Assembly: GCA_963978895.1 (NCBI GenBank)
Contig: OZ022246.1
Span: 17,374,549-17,438,548 of the forward strand
From: Erpobdella octoculata
Lineage: Eukaryota > Annelida > Clitellata > Hirudinida > Erpobdellidae
DNA: 64,000 bases
Direction: 5' to 3'
Shown: positions 43,117-54,834 of the stretch, piece after piece
How positions within the stretch are numbered: the stretch's first letter is position 1
Layout of the letters: the number at the start of each line of letters is the position of its first letter
Program-made: the position numbers and the translations under genes
The notes under the pieces: model-generated
What the model was told of the DNA's origin: nothing
What the model saw: the letters and a program-made list of their open reading frames with translations, nothing else
Database searches by the model: none

Positions 43117-45558
43117 CATGGACGTCTGTATAATAGCACCTGGACGGTCAAGGTTGAGCCTTGCTTGCGCTGATGTGTACGGTAGTTGTCCGACTTTCTT
43201 ATTGTAGCGTGTAGGTTCTTAAACCGACCAGGCATAATAAATAATTAGTTAATTTAAATTTTGAACATTGGAAATTTGTGTTTAATCTATTATACAATCA
43301 AAAAGTTAAAAATACGCATCTTTTTTTATTCGATTAGACTCACTACTAACTACCACCACTGATCTATATATAGATCATGCTGTAAATAGATCAGTGCTTA
43401 CTACTAACTTTCACTAACTCGTGTGGATTATCGTTGCGTTGTAATTTTATTCATTTGTAAGCAACCTGATATTTTTATTTATTTAAGGTTTGTGGAACTT
43501 GATTTTATTCTTATTATAATTCTATTTACAAATTAGAATAAACTTGATCAATCTCGGATAGCTGATGCGTTTTGTTATTATGTCGTTCTCGAACTCGGTC
43601 GGATTATTTATGTTAATTATGTTATATTGCCTCTCTACGGCAATTTATAGTTGATTTGTGTATGATTATTTAATGATTCATTAAAAATAATAGATATATC
43701 TCACTATCATATATAATATTTTTTAGAACAAACCTAATCACTGTAATAATCACTAAGTAATAATTACAACAACAACAACTGATAATCATTATTGTGTTTT
43801 CATTTGACAGGATTATATTACTGGATATCATGGTTAAGTGTGCAGCTTTTGGATGTAAAATCACTAGGCGAGAAATTGACGAGGAAACGCTTGAAGGATG
43901 GTGTCATTCCTTCAATTTTTCCGAATACTCCAAGCTACCTGTCAACTACAGCCAACCAATTTTGATCAACATCAAAAGCAACGGCAAGTCGTCGCTTCGA
44001 GCAAGAAATAACAAAATTAAATTGTCAAGAAAAGTCATTCAAGGCCAATGACGACATATTGAATATCAGCCTTTTAGACCTCCAGTCTCGTCTCACGACT
44101 GAAGCAGCAACACCATCTGGTTTCTCAGTGGCTCATATAGATGAAGTTCTGCAAATATATTTACTGGGCATTACTCATGATGTGCTGGTAGTAAAGGCAT
44201 CTATTGCAGTTCACAACGATCATAAAGTTGTGTCTACTGTTGACAGAAAAAAGTTCCAGCTTCAGAATACAAAGACAGATGGCTGTCCATGGGCTCCAAA
44301 AATATTTCAGCAATTTAAGCGATGACCATGAAAAATTCCAAAAAATACAATTCATCATAGAACAGTTAGAATTGTTGGCTAAACCTGAACATGGCCGTCA
44401 ATATTCACCACAGCTTACCATATTCTCGTATATGATTTATACATCTAGTTCTGTAGTATATGCAACTCTACGAGATGAGAACATTTTATGCTTGCCATCA
44501 ATCAGCACTCTAAAGAAAGTCACCAGACGACTAAATGTTAATAATGGATTAAATAACGCCAGCTACTTGAATCTATTGATAAGCTTAATGAATTTCAGAG
44601 AAATGTTGTGTTGATGATCGACGAAGTATATGTTGCCAAGCGGGTAGAATACACTGGTGGTGTAATTCAGGGTCTAACATTAAATGGATCTGTGGCATCA
44701 ACCTTGCTCTGTTTTATGATCAAGTCAGTTGTCGGAAAGTATAAAGACCTTTTTGGAATCTATCCAATGTCAAAGTTGACTGCTGCTAAACAACATGTTT
44801 GTTTTATATCAGTGGTTATGTTGCAAAATCTATCATAAGAACCACAAAATGTGATCATTGCAAAGAATCCCTTGTGACAGAAAATAAACTCGAACCAATT
44901 GGTATCGACAACATACTAAACTACTCTGCAGCAACTTTGATGGAGTCTATTAATCGTGGCGGTTAATCCAGACCAACAGACTTCACCTTTAGACTGATGA
45001 TCGACTGCTGGAGAGTGTTTGAGGAAATAAAATCAACCTCTTCATTAATGGAGCAGCTTCTCAACAGCACATGCCAGAGAAAGTTGTTTGGAAAAGTTAT
45101 GGACAGGGTCGGCTGCATTCAAGCATTTGGTCACCTGCCTATTGATGTGAATGTGTGTGTGAATGGGCATGAACTCAATTCTCTAATCACTAATCGATTT
45201 TTCAATTGTGTTGCCAAAAACTTTCTCAAAGATTTAAACACCAACTCACAGTCTAGACAATCTAAGAAACGAAAAATAGCCAAAGTCTCTGCTAGAACTG
45301 ATTATTAATATACTTGACATTTTTATTGCTTTAGTGTCAATTTTTATTACATATTAATGTTTCATTATAATCAATAAAATATTTGATTTAATCACCACTG
45401 TTGTGTTTTAATTGTGTTGACTATTTTCGACGGAAATAAAGTTATTTAACCGTGCATAATCAACGATAAGCTCTGCTGTGTACAGCGCACGGTCGGACAA
45501 CTACCGTACGCACGCAAACGAGGTTGACCGTCCAGGTGCTATTATACAGACGTCCATG
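43117..45558 (+). mobile_element. P-element-superfamily transposon, decayed
   Basis: The terminal inverted repeats start CATGGACGTCTGTATAATAG and continue GCACCTGGACGGTCAA. The CATG start is shared with Drosophila P elements. The flanks gccctagg (43109-43116) and gccctagg (45558-45565, overlapping the end by 1 bp) make a 7-8 bp target duplication. It sits in a LINE RT frame exactly after GVPQGSVLG. Internal palindromes around TGATCTATATATAGATCA lie near 43360. Confidence 0.92.
43831..45308 (+). pseudogene. P-element (THAP9-like) transposase relic
   Basis: MVKCAAFGCK at 43831 resembles the start of a THAP zinc finger. Later frames carry the transposase core: FSYMIYTSSSVVYATLRDEN, then MIDEVYVAKRVEYTGGVIQG at 44611 (RNase H-like catalytic region) and DLFGIYPMSKLTAAK. 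The C-terminal part runs to 45308. At least four frame changes or stops make it non-functional, and the total is shorter than an intact P transposase. Confidence 0.87.
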
Positions 45559-46449
45559 CCCTAGGACGGAGCCCTGAGGAACACCATGGGTGAGCTGAAC
45601 AGTAGGAGATGAGTGATCTCCGAGTTTAACAAATTGTGAGCGACCAGTGAGATAAGATGCTAACCAGGAGAGGGCTAAGCCGTTGATGCCAAAGTCATCT
45701 TTTAGTCGTTGAAGTAGGATGGAATGATCAATGGTGTCGAAGGCAGCAGACAGGTCAAGTCCAGCAATCATAGTGGCTTCTTTTGAGCCGCAAGAGTGGA
45801 AGACATGATCAAAGATGTGTAGTAAAGCAGTTTCAGTGGAAAAGGTGCATCGGTACGCTGATTGGAAAGGAGAGTAATTAGGGTTGGAAGTGATATGCGG
45901 TTGGAGTTGCTTTAGAGCAGCATGTTCAATGATTTTAGAGATGGTAGAAAGGTTGGAAATGGGGCGAAAGTTACCAGGGTCAGAGGTATCGAGATGGGGT
46001 TTTTTTAAGAGTGGCAAGACTTGTGCTGTTTTGAATGACTTTGGAAAGTGACCTTCTTCAAAAGAAAGGTTGATTAAGTTAGATATGATGATGGCGAGTG
46101 TATCCGAGCAATTAATTAAAACTTGATGTGGGAAAGGGTCGAGAGGAGAAGTTTTGTTGCATGAGCTTTTAATGATTTTCTTTACGTCAGATGCGGTTAT
46201 TGGTTGGAGAGAATGCATGTTGTGACAGGGAATGACTCTGGTTGCATATGACGGAAGTGAGTGAGCAGGAGATGACAAACGTTGTTTTATATTTTGATGA
46301 ATGTTACTTATTTTATTTATGAAATGGTTACTGAAGGAGTTGCCAAGCGTCTTGCAGTTGTTGTCATCGAGACTATTATGTTCAGTGGTGGTATGGAGAA
46401 TCTTGTTTAGATTGCGCCAAAGAGAGCGAGAATTGGCCGAAGAGCTCAA
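45559..46449 (-). pseudogene. L2/CR1-group LINE, RT first half
   Basis: From 46449 the - strand reads a linker region, then SDVKKIIKSSCNKTSPLDPF, PGNFRPISNLSTISKIIEHA, LDLSAAFDTIDHSILLQRL (motif A) and THGVPQGSVLG (motif B). The P element follows at once. The open reading through 46449-45559 without a stop is notable for a relic. Endonuclease and ORF1 are missing upstream. Confidence 0.92.
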
Positions 46450-46474
46450 TTCATGTTGAACGCAATCAACTCTA

Positions 46475-46990
46475 AATAGTCATCAAACGATTATGACAGG
46501 ATTTCCAAAAGAGCCACAATGTCTTCATGCACAGCAGGAAATATGGTTCCATGATCATCAACCATTTCTTCAAGTGATGGAAAATTTTTAGATCCGTCGA
46601 AGCCAAAGAGGTAATTTTTTTTTGAAAGCATTCAACTTTTCACAACATTTCAAAATGTTTTATCTCTTTTCCTCAAAGAGACACGCTCAAATCATTCATA
46701 CGAGTCAACATGTCAGCCAAGTGAGCCAGCATTTGCATGAAATTTTGTGATTCAAGTTCTCCAAGCAGATCACAGTCACGTTCCTTCAGAAAAACTTTTA
46801 TTTCTTTCCGCATTTCAAAGAAGCGGGTTAAAGCTCGACCTCGTAAAAGCCAGCTGACTTCTGTGTGGAAAAACAAAACTGTGTGTTGACTTCCCAGATC
46901 TTCACAAAAGGACTTAAAGATGCGGTGGTTCAGAGCATGGCCCCTAATCCAGTTGATGATTTTTACAGAAGTATCTAGTACTTTTTTTCA
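46475..46990 (-). pseudogene. hAT transposase middle region (ZBED5-like)
   Basis: The - strand reads KIINWIRGHALNHRIFKSFC, then FHTEVSWLLRGRALTRFFEM and LAHLADMLTRMNDLSVSL. These are hallmark blocks of ZBED5-like hAT transposases. Both ends are missing; the region is bounded by two LINE fragments. Confidence 0.88.
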
Positions 46991-46993
46991 GCT

Positions 46994-48735
46994 TTGGAGG
47001 CAACGTTTTTAGTTGTATTTATAGTTATTATAACAGTATCGGGTGACAGAGGTAAAGACACTGTTGTAGTGGTCATCTACCGGCCACCAGATCAAATCAA
47101 ATCAAAGAATCATTTGATTAGGCGCTCCCTTATCAATCGGTTTAATGAGGAACTTGAAATACTACTGGGATACATGGATCAAGGAAGGAAGAACATGGTC
47201 TTGTTGGGCAATTTTAATATAGATCTGCTTGAAGAAAACAAAATGTAACTGATTTCTTGAATGTTTTGGCATCACACATTCTATTTCCTTCAATTACTTC
47301 ACCAACCAGGGTTACTTCCTCATCTTGTTCTGTCCTTCCTTCCTCAAACTTGCATTTCTCGAATTATCTTTGATGACTTGTCGGACCATTTTCCATTATT
47401 TCTTTCAACTAAAATACTCCTTCCTAAGGATAAACGGATTGTTTCTTATAAGAGAAGTTATGGAGACGAATCTGTGTTTGTTGAAGCCTTACGGAAACAT
47501 GATTGGTCTGAAATTACGGTTGCTCCGGAATCTAGTGACGTAACTGATGTATATTCTTTGTTTGTTACTAACTTCTTTGACATCTATGACACATGTTACC
47601 CATCCACTCAGATTCAAAGAGTTGTTAAATTTGATCAGGAATGGATGAATATGAGTTTTATTAGAGCATGTAACCGAAAAAGTATCATCTTTCGAAAAAA
47701 TAGAAGACATCTTTCAGAAAAGAATAAAGATAGTTACATAGTTGCAAGAAACAAACTTAAATCTCTCAAAATAGCAACTACTAAACAATACTACTCATTA
47801 ACATTTTCTGCTTGCAAAAATAACCTCAAACAGACTTGGAAAGTAATCAATAAAATTATTTAAAAAAACACAAGAACGATGTGAAACTTTCTTATCAAAG
47901 GATGGCAATAAATTACATCACCAAGCGATATCGCACATTCCTTTAATTCGTATTTTGCTAACATTGGTCCGGATCTTGTCGAACAAGTGGCCGCAACCGA
48001 CAACTCATTTCTATCATATTTGAAAGATCCTCCTATTCAATCATTCAATATTTTGCCAACGACACCATTAGAGATAATTGCTGCGATATCAAATGACTTG
48101 AGGGCTTAACATAATTATGGGTGTGATGAAATTGATCCACAGTTAGCTAGGGTCTCGATACCACACGTTTCCCATCTTCTGTCGGTCCTAGTAAACCTGT
48201 CTATCCACTCGGGAAAATTTCCCGATCAGCTGAAAATTGCCGAAGTTATTCCTCTACACAAATCTGGTGAAACAAATCTTATAACTTAATCTCTTTCAGG
48301 TCGCCACCTTTATGTATAGACTTGATAATGGTTTGTTACCACCTACGTTTTTAAATTACATGGTACGATCATCTGACATTCACGATTACTTTCTTCGCCA
48401 TAAGGACCGATTTCGTTCTGAACAAGCCCAAACTACCTTGAAACTGTTGTCTTTGAAATGCCTTAGACCTCGTGTTTATTCTAAAATACCATGTCATGTT
48501 AAGTCTTCATCGTCCTTATCAAAACTTCTTATAAATTTCACTTATTACAAAATCATACGTAGGTAGCCCCTTATAGTGGGAAATAATTCCCTTGGGTCTG
48601 TCACTTGCAATCGCGATGAACTGTATTTGATTTGAATTTTCTTTTTTTTTTCATTTCTTTTATGTTTTGTTTTGCTTGTGACTACGTCCCTTTGCTAATA
48701 AATGTTAAGTTTTTTTGTTCCAAAAAAAAATATTA
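46994..48735 (+). pseudogene. L2/CR1-group LINE with RT deleted
   Basis: The end of the APE endonuclease (VVVVIYRPPDQ, VLLGNFNIDLLEE, about 47060-47230) is followed, in shifted frames, by the linker (47261-47863) and the start of RT (DEIDPQLARVSIPHV, LKIAEVIPLHKSGE near 48250). It then jumps to the extreme C-terminus (MYRLDNGLLPPTF, HDYFLRHKDRFRSEQAQ) at 48312-48566. The 3' UTR ends near 48735 with TTTTTTTGTT and an A run. The RT palm is missing, so it is an internal deletion. Confidence 0.85.
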
Positions 48736-48949
48736 AAGCTAAATTCAAACAGATTTGTAAACAGTTTTCAAAGCACCTTTGTTTAAAATCATAGTTTTAT
48801 TAAATTGATAATTGTATATGACATTTTACTTCCACCCCGTTTTCCATAAATCAGTATTGTTACGTTGGGTAACTTAAGAATAAGTCACTGTCTTTTTTTC
48901 CTGGTTGGGAACTCCTGATATAAGGGATTTAAAAATTTAACCAATTTAC

Positions 48950-49058
48950 CTTGTTTTGTTTCTTGTTTGGGCCAAAACTCTTTGCTCTGTAGTGCTGAAG
49001 TGCATCACTTACAATTTCTGCTATGAACTTCTGTCCAGCTAATGACAGCAGCCTTATT
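48950..49058 (-). CDS. TAF10: TAF10 exon 3: histone-fold helices
   Basis: The - strand, after acceptor TTTTTCTAG, reads IRLLSLAGQKFIAEIVSDAL then QHYRAKSFGPNKKQNK. It matches the core of the TAF10 histone fold (IRLISLAAQKFISDIANDALQ). The first base completes a Leu codon begun in exon 2, and the exon ends in phase 0 at donor AAG|GTAAAT. It is flanked by LINE and hAT relics on both sides. Confidence 0.93.
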
Positions 49059-49111
49059 CTAGAAAAATAAGATTTGTTACTGAATAGTTCTAATCAGGCA
49101 TTACAGCAGTG

Positions 49112-49895
49112 TCTCGCAAACTATTTCTATATGCGGCACACTAAAACGGGGCTAATTTTTTCGCAGCCCATTTAATGTTAATTACGAAACAAACGAAAAA
49201 ATAATAAACTGACTGAATTATTCAAATTTATTTAAGCTAGCAGATGTTAGCTACAGACAAATTTTGTAACATCAGTGAAACTTCAATAGATAAAACTGAC
49301 CAATTGTTACTTACATAATGTTCTAATATCCCAATGAACCTAATGATTCCATTCTAATGCGATGGGTGCGCTTGTTTTTTAGCGCAAATTAGCTCAAAGT
49401 GTGGCTCGAGATTCGACAAGCAGACACGCATTTCATCATTCACCATCTGCAGTCGTTCTTTTTTCGATTTAATTTTTGTCAGAGCCGAAAATCCAAGTTT
49501 GCAAAGATAAGACGATCCGAATGGTAACAAAGCCTCAGTTGCTTTGTAACTTAAATGAGGATATTCGCTACAAATTGAGACCCAAAAAGCTGACAACTCT
49601 TGTTCGGCAAACGATAATTGTGAACCAGAACGTTCTTAAGATCGATGAGATTTTCTAATTCTGCTATGGTCAGACAATGTAGCTTCGTAGTTTACAAATG
49701 ATTGATAATCCACTCATACTCTTTTGTTTCAAGCAGAGGAAAGTATTTGGTGAATGATGCAGAGAGATTGTCAAGCATCTTCTGAATTACTGGCATTATT
49801 GTACTTTTGTGTGTAGAAGCATGAACGCTTGGAAAGCAGTCAAGTTGTGAATTATTTACTCTGGTCATCCACAGCTGCAACTTGTCTTTGAATAA
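49112..49895 (-). pseudogene. hAT element 3' part (ZBED5-like dimerisation domain)
   Basis: The - strand contains LQLWMTRVNNSQLDCFPSVH (49870 region) and, after a frame change, FWVSICSEYPHLSYKATEAL, PFGSSYLCKLGFSALTKIKS and the end at 49354. The element terminus CAGTGTCTCGCAAACT lies at 49112 (+ strand reading). It has no 5' half. Confidence 0.85.
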
Positions 49896-50327
49896 TAATA
49901 ATAACAATAACATGGATAATTTATCAAGCGCAGTGCAATGAAATAGTCATCACAAGAGAGCTGTACAAAACGTCAAAAATCCTTGGATAAACACACATAA
50001 AAAAAGGTTGTTTAGTTATATGACTTAATGAACAGAAAGGGTTTTAAGAGCTTTTTTAAAAGCCCCATCAGAACAAGTTGAACAAATATTTATAGGAAGA
50101 CAGTTCCATGCTTTAGTAGCCGCAACAGAAAAGGCCTGTTGTCCAAACTTGGTAGTCGTCGCAGGCACGACCAGGTCTCCAGCGGTCGCAGAACGCAATC
50201 GTCGACGGGGTTCAACTGAACTGACGGGCAAGCACATCAATGTATTAAGGCGCAAGTCCATACATGGCCTTGAAAACAAGCAGACACAGCCTAAATTTGA
50301 CACACATGATATCTGAGATGTGGTCAA
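49896..50327 (-). pseudogene. LINE C-terminus and 3' tail
   Basis: The - strand reads SSVEPRRRLRSATAGDLVVP then FSVAATKAWNCLPINICSTC, the characteristic end of L2/CR1/RTE-type RT proteins. The tail (TTATTG/TTATTA)n starts near 49910. Part of the LINE spanning to 52250, interrupted by a hAT MITE. Confidence 0.88.
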
Positions 50328-51023
50328 CAGTGGCACAGTCGGGGGGGCCCACCCCCGAAAACTTGCCAAAATGATTTTGAAGTGATGTGCGTGCTCGTGT
50401 ATTTGGGCTGTTTTTCAATTCTTTCCTCGATGTATATTCTCTATTATTTCTCTAAGATTTTGTGCGCTCTGCACATCTCCATTGTTACATAATTTCTTTT
50501 GTGTCTATATGCCACACTTTCTTATTGCCTGACCCTGTTCAGGCTAGTTATATATAGTGTCGTGCTGGAAAGCCAAATGGTCGAAAGTTCCATTGGCAGA
50601 GCGGCCACATACCACAGTTGATGTTCTGCAACATTGTGAGGATTCCATCTATCCGCAGATAAATACGCTGCTAAAACTCTTCATCACGTTGTCCCTTTCT
50701 TCCGCGAAAGCCAAGAGATCCTTCTCAACTTTGAGCAGACTCAAATCTTATCTATGTACCACAATGAATGGTACAAGACTGAATGGACTTGCCCAGGTGA
50801 CCATCAATCGCGGCCTTCACAATAATGAAAAAGCCGTCGTTTTTTGCAGAAAAAACGTCGGCTAAATTTGATATTGTAATTTACTGTTTAAATTTAAATG
50901 TTTTATGGTTTGTTATTACTGAAACTGTCGTTAAGCTTTGACTTTTGTGGGTCGTAAATTTTTCAAAAAACTCCTTACTAATCAGTTTCTCCCCCCCCCC
51001 AAAAATTTCTGGTTGCGCCAGTT
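50328..51023 (+). mobile_element. hAT deletion derivative with THAP12/TTF-like C-terminus
   Basis: Ends CAGTGGCACAG at the left and TTGCGCCAGTT at the right. Flanked by the 8-bp duplication gtggtcaa (50320-50327 and 51024-51031). The + strand frame 50557-50865 encodes the hAT dimerisation domain (VDVLQHCEDSIYPQINTLLK, KRSFSTLSRLKSYLCTTMNG, LNGLA). The N-terminal two thirds of the transposase is missing. Inserted in a LINE. Confidence 0.9.
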
Positions 51024-52250
51024 GTGGTCAAATTTCTTCAGACCAAAGTCTTGCTGCAGTGTTGAGTACTGACTGAAGGCGACAGATGACGTAGTCAGGT
51101 TGATCAGCGAGCAGAGCGTTGCAATAGTCGATTTTTGAAACAACAAAACTATTAATCAGTGACAACGCTACCAATACTGGTATGCATCGTCTACATGTCT
51201 TGAGTTGTCGCAGCTTGTAATAGCACTCTCCGAACACCTTGCCCACGTGACCAGTCACGGACATGTCTGAGCTGAGCAGCACACCAAGATGTTGCACCAT
51301 ATCGGATGGAGTGACAGTTGCACCACCTAGGTCAATTGGCCAGCAGTCCAGAATGTGCTGTCAACGAGATGTGGCACACCACATACATTCAGTTTTACCA
51401 GCATTCAGTTGAAGCCTGTTGGAGGCCATCCACTGTGCCACCTGTTGTACTGACTTGGATGTTTTTCTTTAAGGGTGGCTGCATTAACCGGTCTGATGCC
51501 ACAGTACTGCTGAGTGTCATCGGCGAATAAAGGTACAGATAAGCTAAATGACTTAATTACTTTTTCAATGTCAACAATATATAAAATGAAAAGTAGTGGT
51601 ACAAGAACAGATCCTTGGGGAACACCACAATGGACAGTATCAACTTGTGACATAGTATAGCAAAAACTGACAGTGTAAGATCGTTCTGACAAATATGATT
51701 TTATCCACGATAAAGTCTTTGATTAGAGGCCAAAGGATAGTTTAAGTTTCTCCAGCGGTATATCATGTCAAATGCCGATGAGAGGTCTAATAACAACAGT
51801 AACGCAATGTCGCCAGAGTCAAGAGCTAGGATAATGTTGTTGACAACCATGACAGGTGCACTTTCGGTTGAGCGATGTTGGCAGTAGGCAAACTGAAGGT
51901 CCGGAAATAACTTGTTGAGATTTAGATACGATGTGAGCTGACTAGCAACTACGCATTCGAGAAGTTTTCCCAGTGTCGCCAAGTTGGAGATTGGCCAGTA
52001 ATTTCTTGGGTCAGACTCGTCCAGACCAGTCTTTTTAAGAATCAGTGTCACAATGGCTGTTTTGAAAGTGGCCGGGACGACACCACTAGACATCGACGGG
52101 TTGAACAGGTTCGTGATGAAAGGGGCGACTACGTCAGCACATTCCTTCAACAGCCACATCGGTAGCGGATCGATTGGTGACAACATGACTGGTGCAGTGC
52201 TAATTAGTTTACCCACGGAATGAATATTAGTTAGTTCAAAGCTTGCGAGA
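51024..52250 (-). pseudogene. L2/CR1-group LINE, RT domain
   Basis: From 52216 the - strand reads SPIDPLPMWLLKECADVVAP, DPRNYWPISNLATLGKLLEC and LLLLDLSSAFDMI (motif A). Next, in a new frame, come CGVPQGSVLVPLLFILYI (B) and VPLFADDTQQY (C), then VVSKIDYCNALLADQPD. The third frame leads to the hAT MITE. Both catalytic Asp motifs remain, but there are two frameshifts. Confidence 0.9.
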
Positions 52251-52679
52251 GAGCTACCGCAAGAATCAATACTGTAAGTTGGGTCACCGGCATCAACGGT
52301 AGAAGCACGAATGTCATCGACTTTTTTTTTAAGAACGTCGCTATCGAATCAACAATTTGTGCAGACGCTTTCTGACGGCCAAGGAGTCAGTCGATTGATC
52401 CCCATATCTCATGTGGGTTGCCTCTTTGTGACTCAATGTATCCGCACCAGAACCGACACAAGCATCACAGGATTCAATGTGATTGGTTGGCAAATAGCCA
52501 CGCACCTACCAATCACGTCGTATCCTGCGGCGATTGTGTGACATTAGTTTTAAGCCAGGCAAGGTCCCAATGGAATCAAGAATTCGGAGATTAGCATATT
52601 ATCTATATGATGTCCGGTGTTATATATATATTTTGAGTTTGTGAGTTGTTTTTGTAGGAAACAATCAATTTAAATCAAA

Positions 52680-52850
52680 GATAAAAATAATATATATACA
52701 TACATATATATTTATATACATATATATACACATATATATATATATATATTTTTAGCTTAGCGAGGTATAAGATTTTCGGTAATACACGCTCTGTTAAAAA
52801 TACATTTGTATTCGCCGTTTAACACTTTTTTACAAAGACTTTCCAGCTTT
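52680..52850 (-). pseudogene. PLE N-terminal fragment next to (TA)n
   Basis: The - strand reads SLCKKVLNGEYKCIFNRACI then TENLIPR and stop, followed by (TA)n with TACA interruptions (52690-52750). Same RAC junction class. Confidence 0.75.
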
Positions 52851-52903
52851 CATTTTTTACGTAAATAAAGACTAATATCCTTGTTCATGGTTACATATTT
52901 ATT

Positions 52904-52947
52904 AGCCAACTGGCCAGTTTCGACATTAACTTGTCATCATCAGGGCT
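52904..52947 (-). ncRNA. Hammerhead ribozyme motif R6 (PLE)
   Basis: Helix I is AGCC/GGCU (extendable). Core CUGAUGA, extra U, helix II GAC/GUC with an 8-nt loop, GAA, helix III palindrome ACUGGCCAGU, cleavage site GUU. Core intact. Confidence 0.78.
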
Positions 52948-52974
52948 TAATTTAAAAATGTAAAATGTAAACAT

Positions 52975-53285
52975 GATATAGAAAAGTAAATAGACATTTA
53001 AAAGTTAACTTAGAGAGACATAAAATTATACAGATATTATGGAATGTACTATGAATTATGGAACAATTAAAATAAACTATTATAACTAAAATTAACTGTC
53101 TTCAAATTTAATGAATAATATTATTCTTATTATTACGTTTTATACATAAATAGACGTTTCAAAGTAAAATTAAACAGAAATAAAATTATACAGATATTAT
53201 GGAATATATCGTGAATTAAAGAACAACTTAAACTAAACTATTACATCTAAAATTAACTTCTTATGATTTAACTTTTAAACGTCTA
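52975..53285 (-). repeat. About 160-bp tandem duplication in PLE terminal repeat
   Basis: Blocks with AAAATTATACAGATATTATG then GAAT, and CTAAAATTAACT, recur at about 53025-53100 and 53185-53260. It lies just upstream (- strand) of motif R6, probably the PLE non-coding segment. Confidence 0.65.
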
Positions 53286-53386
53286 TTTACTTTTCTATTT
53301 TTAGGCAAGAGTTCATTCTTATCTATATCATTGTAAAGTTCATTCTTATCCATATAATTGGATGTGAAAACTTGACGAATTGACTT

Positions 53387-53546
53387 CAACTCGCTGCCTA
53401 GTAGCCCATTTTATCAGAAAACTTAGTGGGTAAAAAAATCGTTTCTCTCTGTGGGGCATGTAAAAAAACAGTGCCTTTGAGCTCTGTCAGAGACGCTCTA
53501 TAAATTACCGCAATACATTACATTACATTTTTTACATTATTACTTA
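53387..53546 (+). mobile_element. tRNA-derived SINE, family 1, head-truncated
   Basis: Begins at ACTCGCTGCCTAGTAGCCCAT and shares GTGGGGCATGTAAAA and the (ATTACATT)n tail with 28423-28636. The A and B boxes are missing. It lies 45 bp from TAF10 exon 2 in intron 2. Confidence 0.8.
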
Positions 53547-53591
53547 TTTGGTGCATCTCTATTTAAAAAAGTTAACTGAAAAACAGCTTAC

Positions 53592-53656
53592 AGTCTGGGA
53601 TCAGTGCATTCAAAACCAGCGGACTGGAGATAATTGGCTATAAGAACATCTGGTAC
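53592..53656 (-). CDS. TAF10: TAF10 exon 2
   Basis: The - strand, between an acceptor ending CAG and donor CT|GTAAGC, reads VPDVLIANYLQSAGFECTDP then R and a split Leu codon. It matches the conserved TAF10 start of the histone fold (IPD....YYL..AGFE..DPRI). Intron 1 is only 79 nt. Phase matches exons 1 and 3. Confidence 0.92.
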
Positions 53657-53735
53657 CTGAAAATGTAACTAATGGTTAAAACAGGCATTGTATTCAAATA
53701 TAATATTAAATAATGATCGTTAATATAAAGCTTAC

Positions 53736-53840
53736 ACTTGCTTTGGAATCTTCCATCATCATAGCAAAGTTTAACAATGATTCTGGAGTTTCACTACCAT
53801 TTGAATGAATAGCTGGCTCATTATGCTGAGATCCAATCAT
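53736..53840 (-). CDS. TAF10: TAF10 exon 1 (start)
   Basis: From ATG at 53840: MIGSQHNEPAIHSNGSETPE then SLLNFAMMMEDSKAS, donor AGT|GTAAGC. The last 14 residues align with the L..FLMQLEDY segment that precedes the TAF10 histone fold. The total product is 122 aa, much shorter than vertebrate TAF10, because the long low-complexity N-terminus is absent. An upstream non-coding exon cannot be excluded. Confidence 0.85.
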
Positions 53841-54304
53841 TTTTCATATAAGTGACCTTCTAGCTTTGCTGAAACAAAATCATGGATTCATTTTGCATTG
53901 AAAAAGCAGAAGTCATCAATGTTGTTTTCTAACTGTGGTGTCACTTCTGAAGCCTTACAATAGACATGACTGTCTATTCAATATTCATGTCTTACAACTC
54001 TCAACTGAGACTGCTCTGCTGAAGATGGTTTCAGACCAGAGCTGATAAAACAATACATATTTTAAGATTTTCAAGTTTTACAAAATTTTCCCCTTCTGGA
54101 ATATATTCTGTTATTTTGTAAGCAACATAAAATATATAAAATCATTTTTTTAAAACACTTTTACTTCTAATGCACTAAAAAGGAAGAAATAATTTATTTT
54201 GTCTTATCCGATTAATCCCTTAAATAGTTTGATGAAATATAAAAGCGTGTCATAGAAACATATAAAATGATGTCCAACACTTTTATATTTTGTCAAACTA
54301 TTCA

Positions 54305-54372
54305 AGAGACATAAAGAAAGTCGATAACCAGGTGTCACCCCACGTAATGGTTTCAGCCGGTGACAGTGAGGT
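54305..54372 (+). repeat. Inverted repeat pair, left arm
   Basis: GATAACCAGGTGTCACNCCAC, followed by TGATGGTTTCAGC-like sequence, is repeated in reverse orientation at 58283-58345. The two arms bracket 3.9 kb of SINE, PLE, hAT and LINE sequence. Confidence 0.6.
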
Positions 54373-54400
54373 CCACATTCACACTATATATATAGTCACA

Positions 54401-54752
54401 CTTGCATTTAGGCGAGGCGATGTTGCCGTAGACACATGGGTTCGATTCCTAGTAGTCGTATAAATATTTGCGTTATTTGTGGTGACAGTTAGTCATCCTA
54501 TATGTAAGCTCTCGAAACATTTCAACGCAATGTTTCACTTCATAAATTATCTATCTGGCAGCAGAATAGCTGTCGAGCCGAAGTAAGGAGCTCTGAGCCT
54601 ATCATATTCGAGTCTAATGTTAAGTAGCTCCGTAAGACTGGGATTTCTAGTCATCATTTTTGGTGATGGTCGGTGGCTCAGTTGGTAAGAGAGCTTGCAT
54701 TTAGGCGAGGCGGTGTTGCCGTAGACACGTGGGTTCGATTCCTAGTAGAGTC
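54401..54752 (+). mobile_element. tRNA-like repeat, family 2, 1.2 tandem units
   Basis: A tRNA-like 3' part (54401-54456), a body of about 210 bp, then a complete tRNA-like segment with A box TGGCTCAGTTGG and B box GGTTCGATTCC (54668-54752). The distance between equivalent B-box positions is 293 bp. (TA)n follows at 54757-54822. An inverted copy of body plus tRNA-like part lies at 55493-55755. Confidence 0.75.
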
Positions 54753-54756
54753 ATAT

Positions 54757-54768
54757 AAATATATATAT

Positions 54769-54822
<54 letters not shown>
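54757..54822. repeat. (TA)n microsatellite
   Basis: Slightly interrupted (TAAA) TA tract between a tRNA-like unit and a PLE fragment. Confidence 0.93.
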
Positions 54823-54824
<2 letters not shown>

Positions 54825-54834
54825 CAAATAAACT

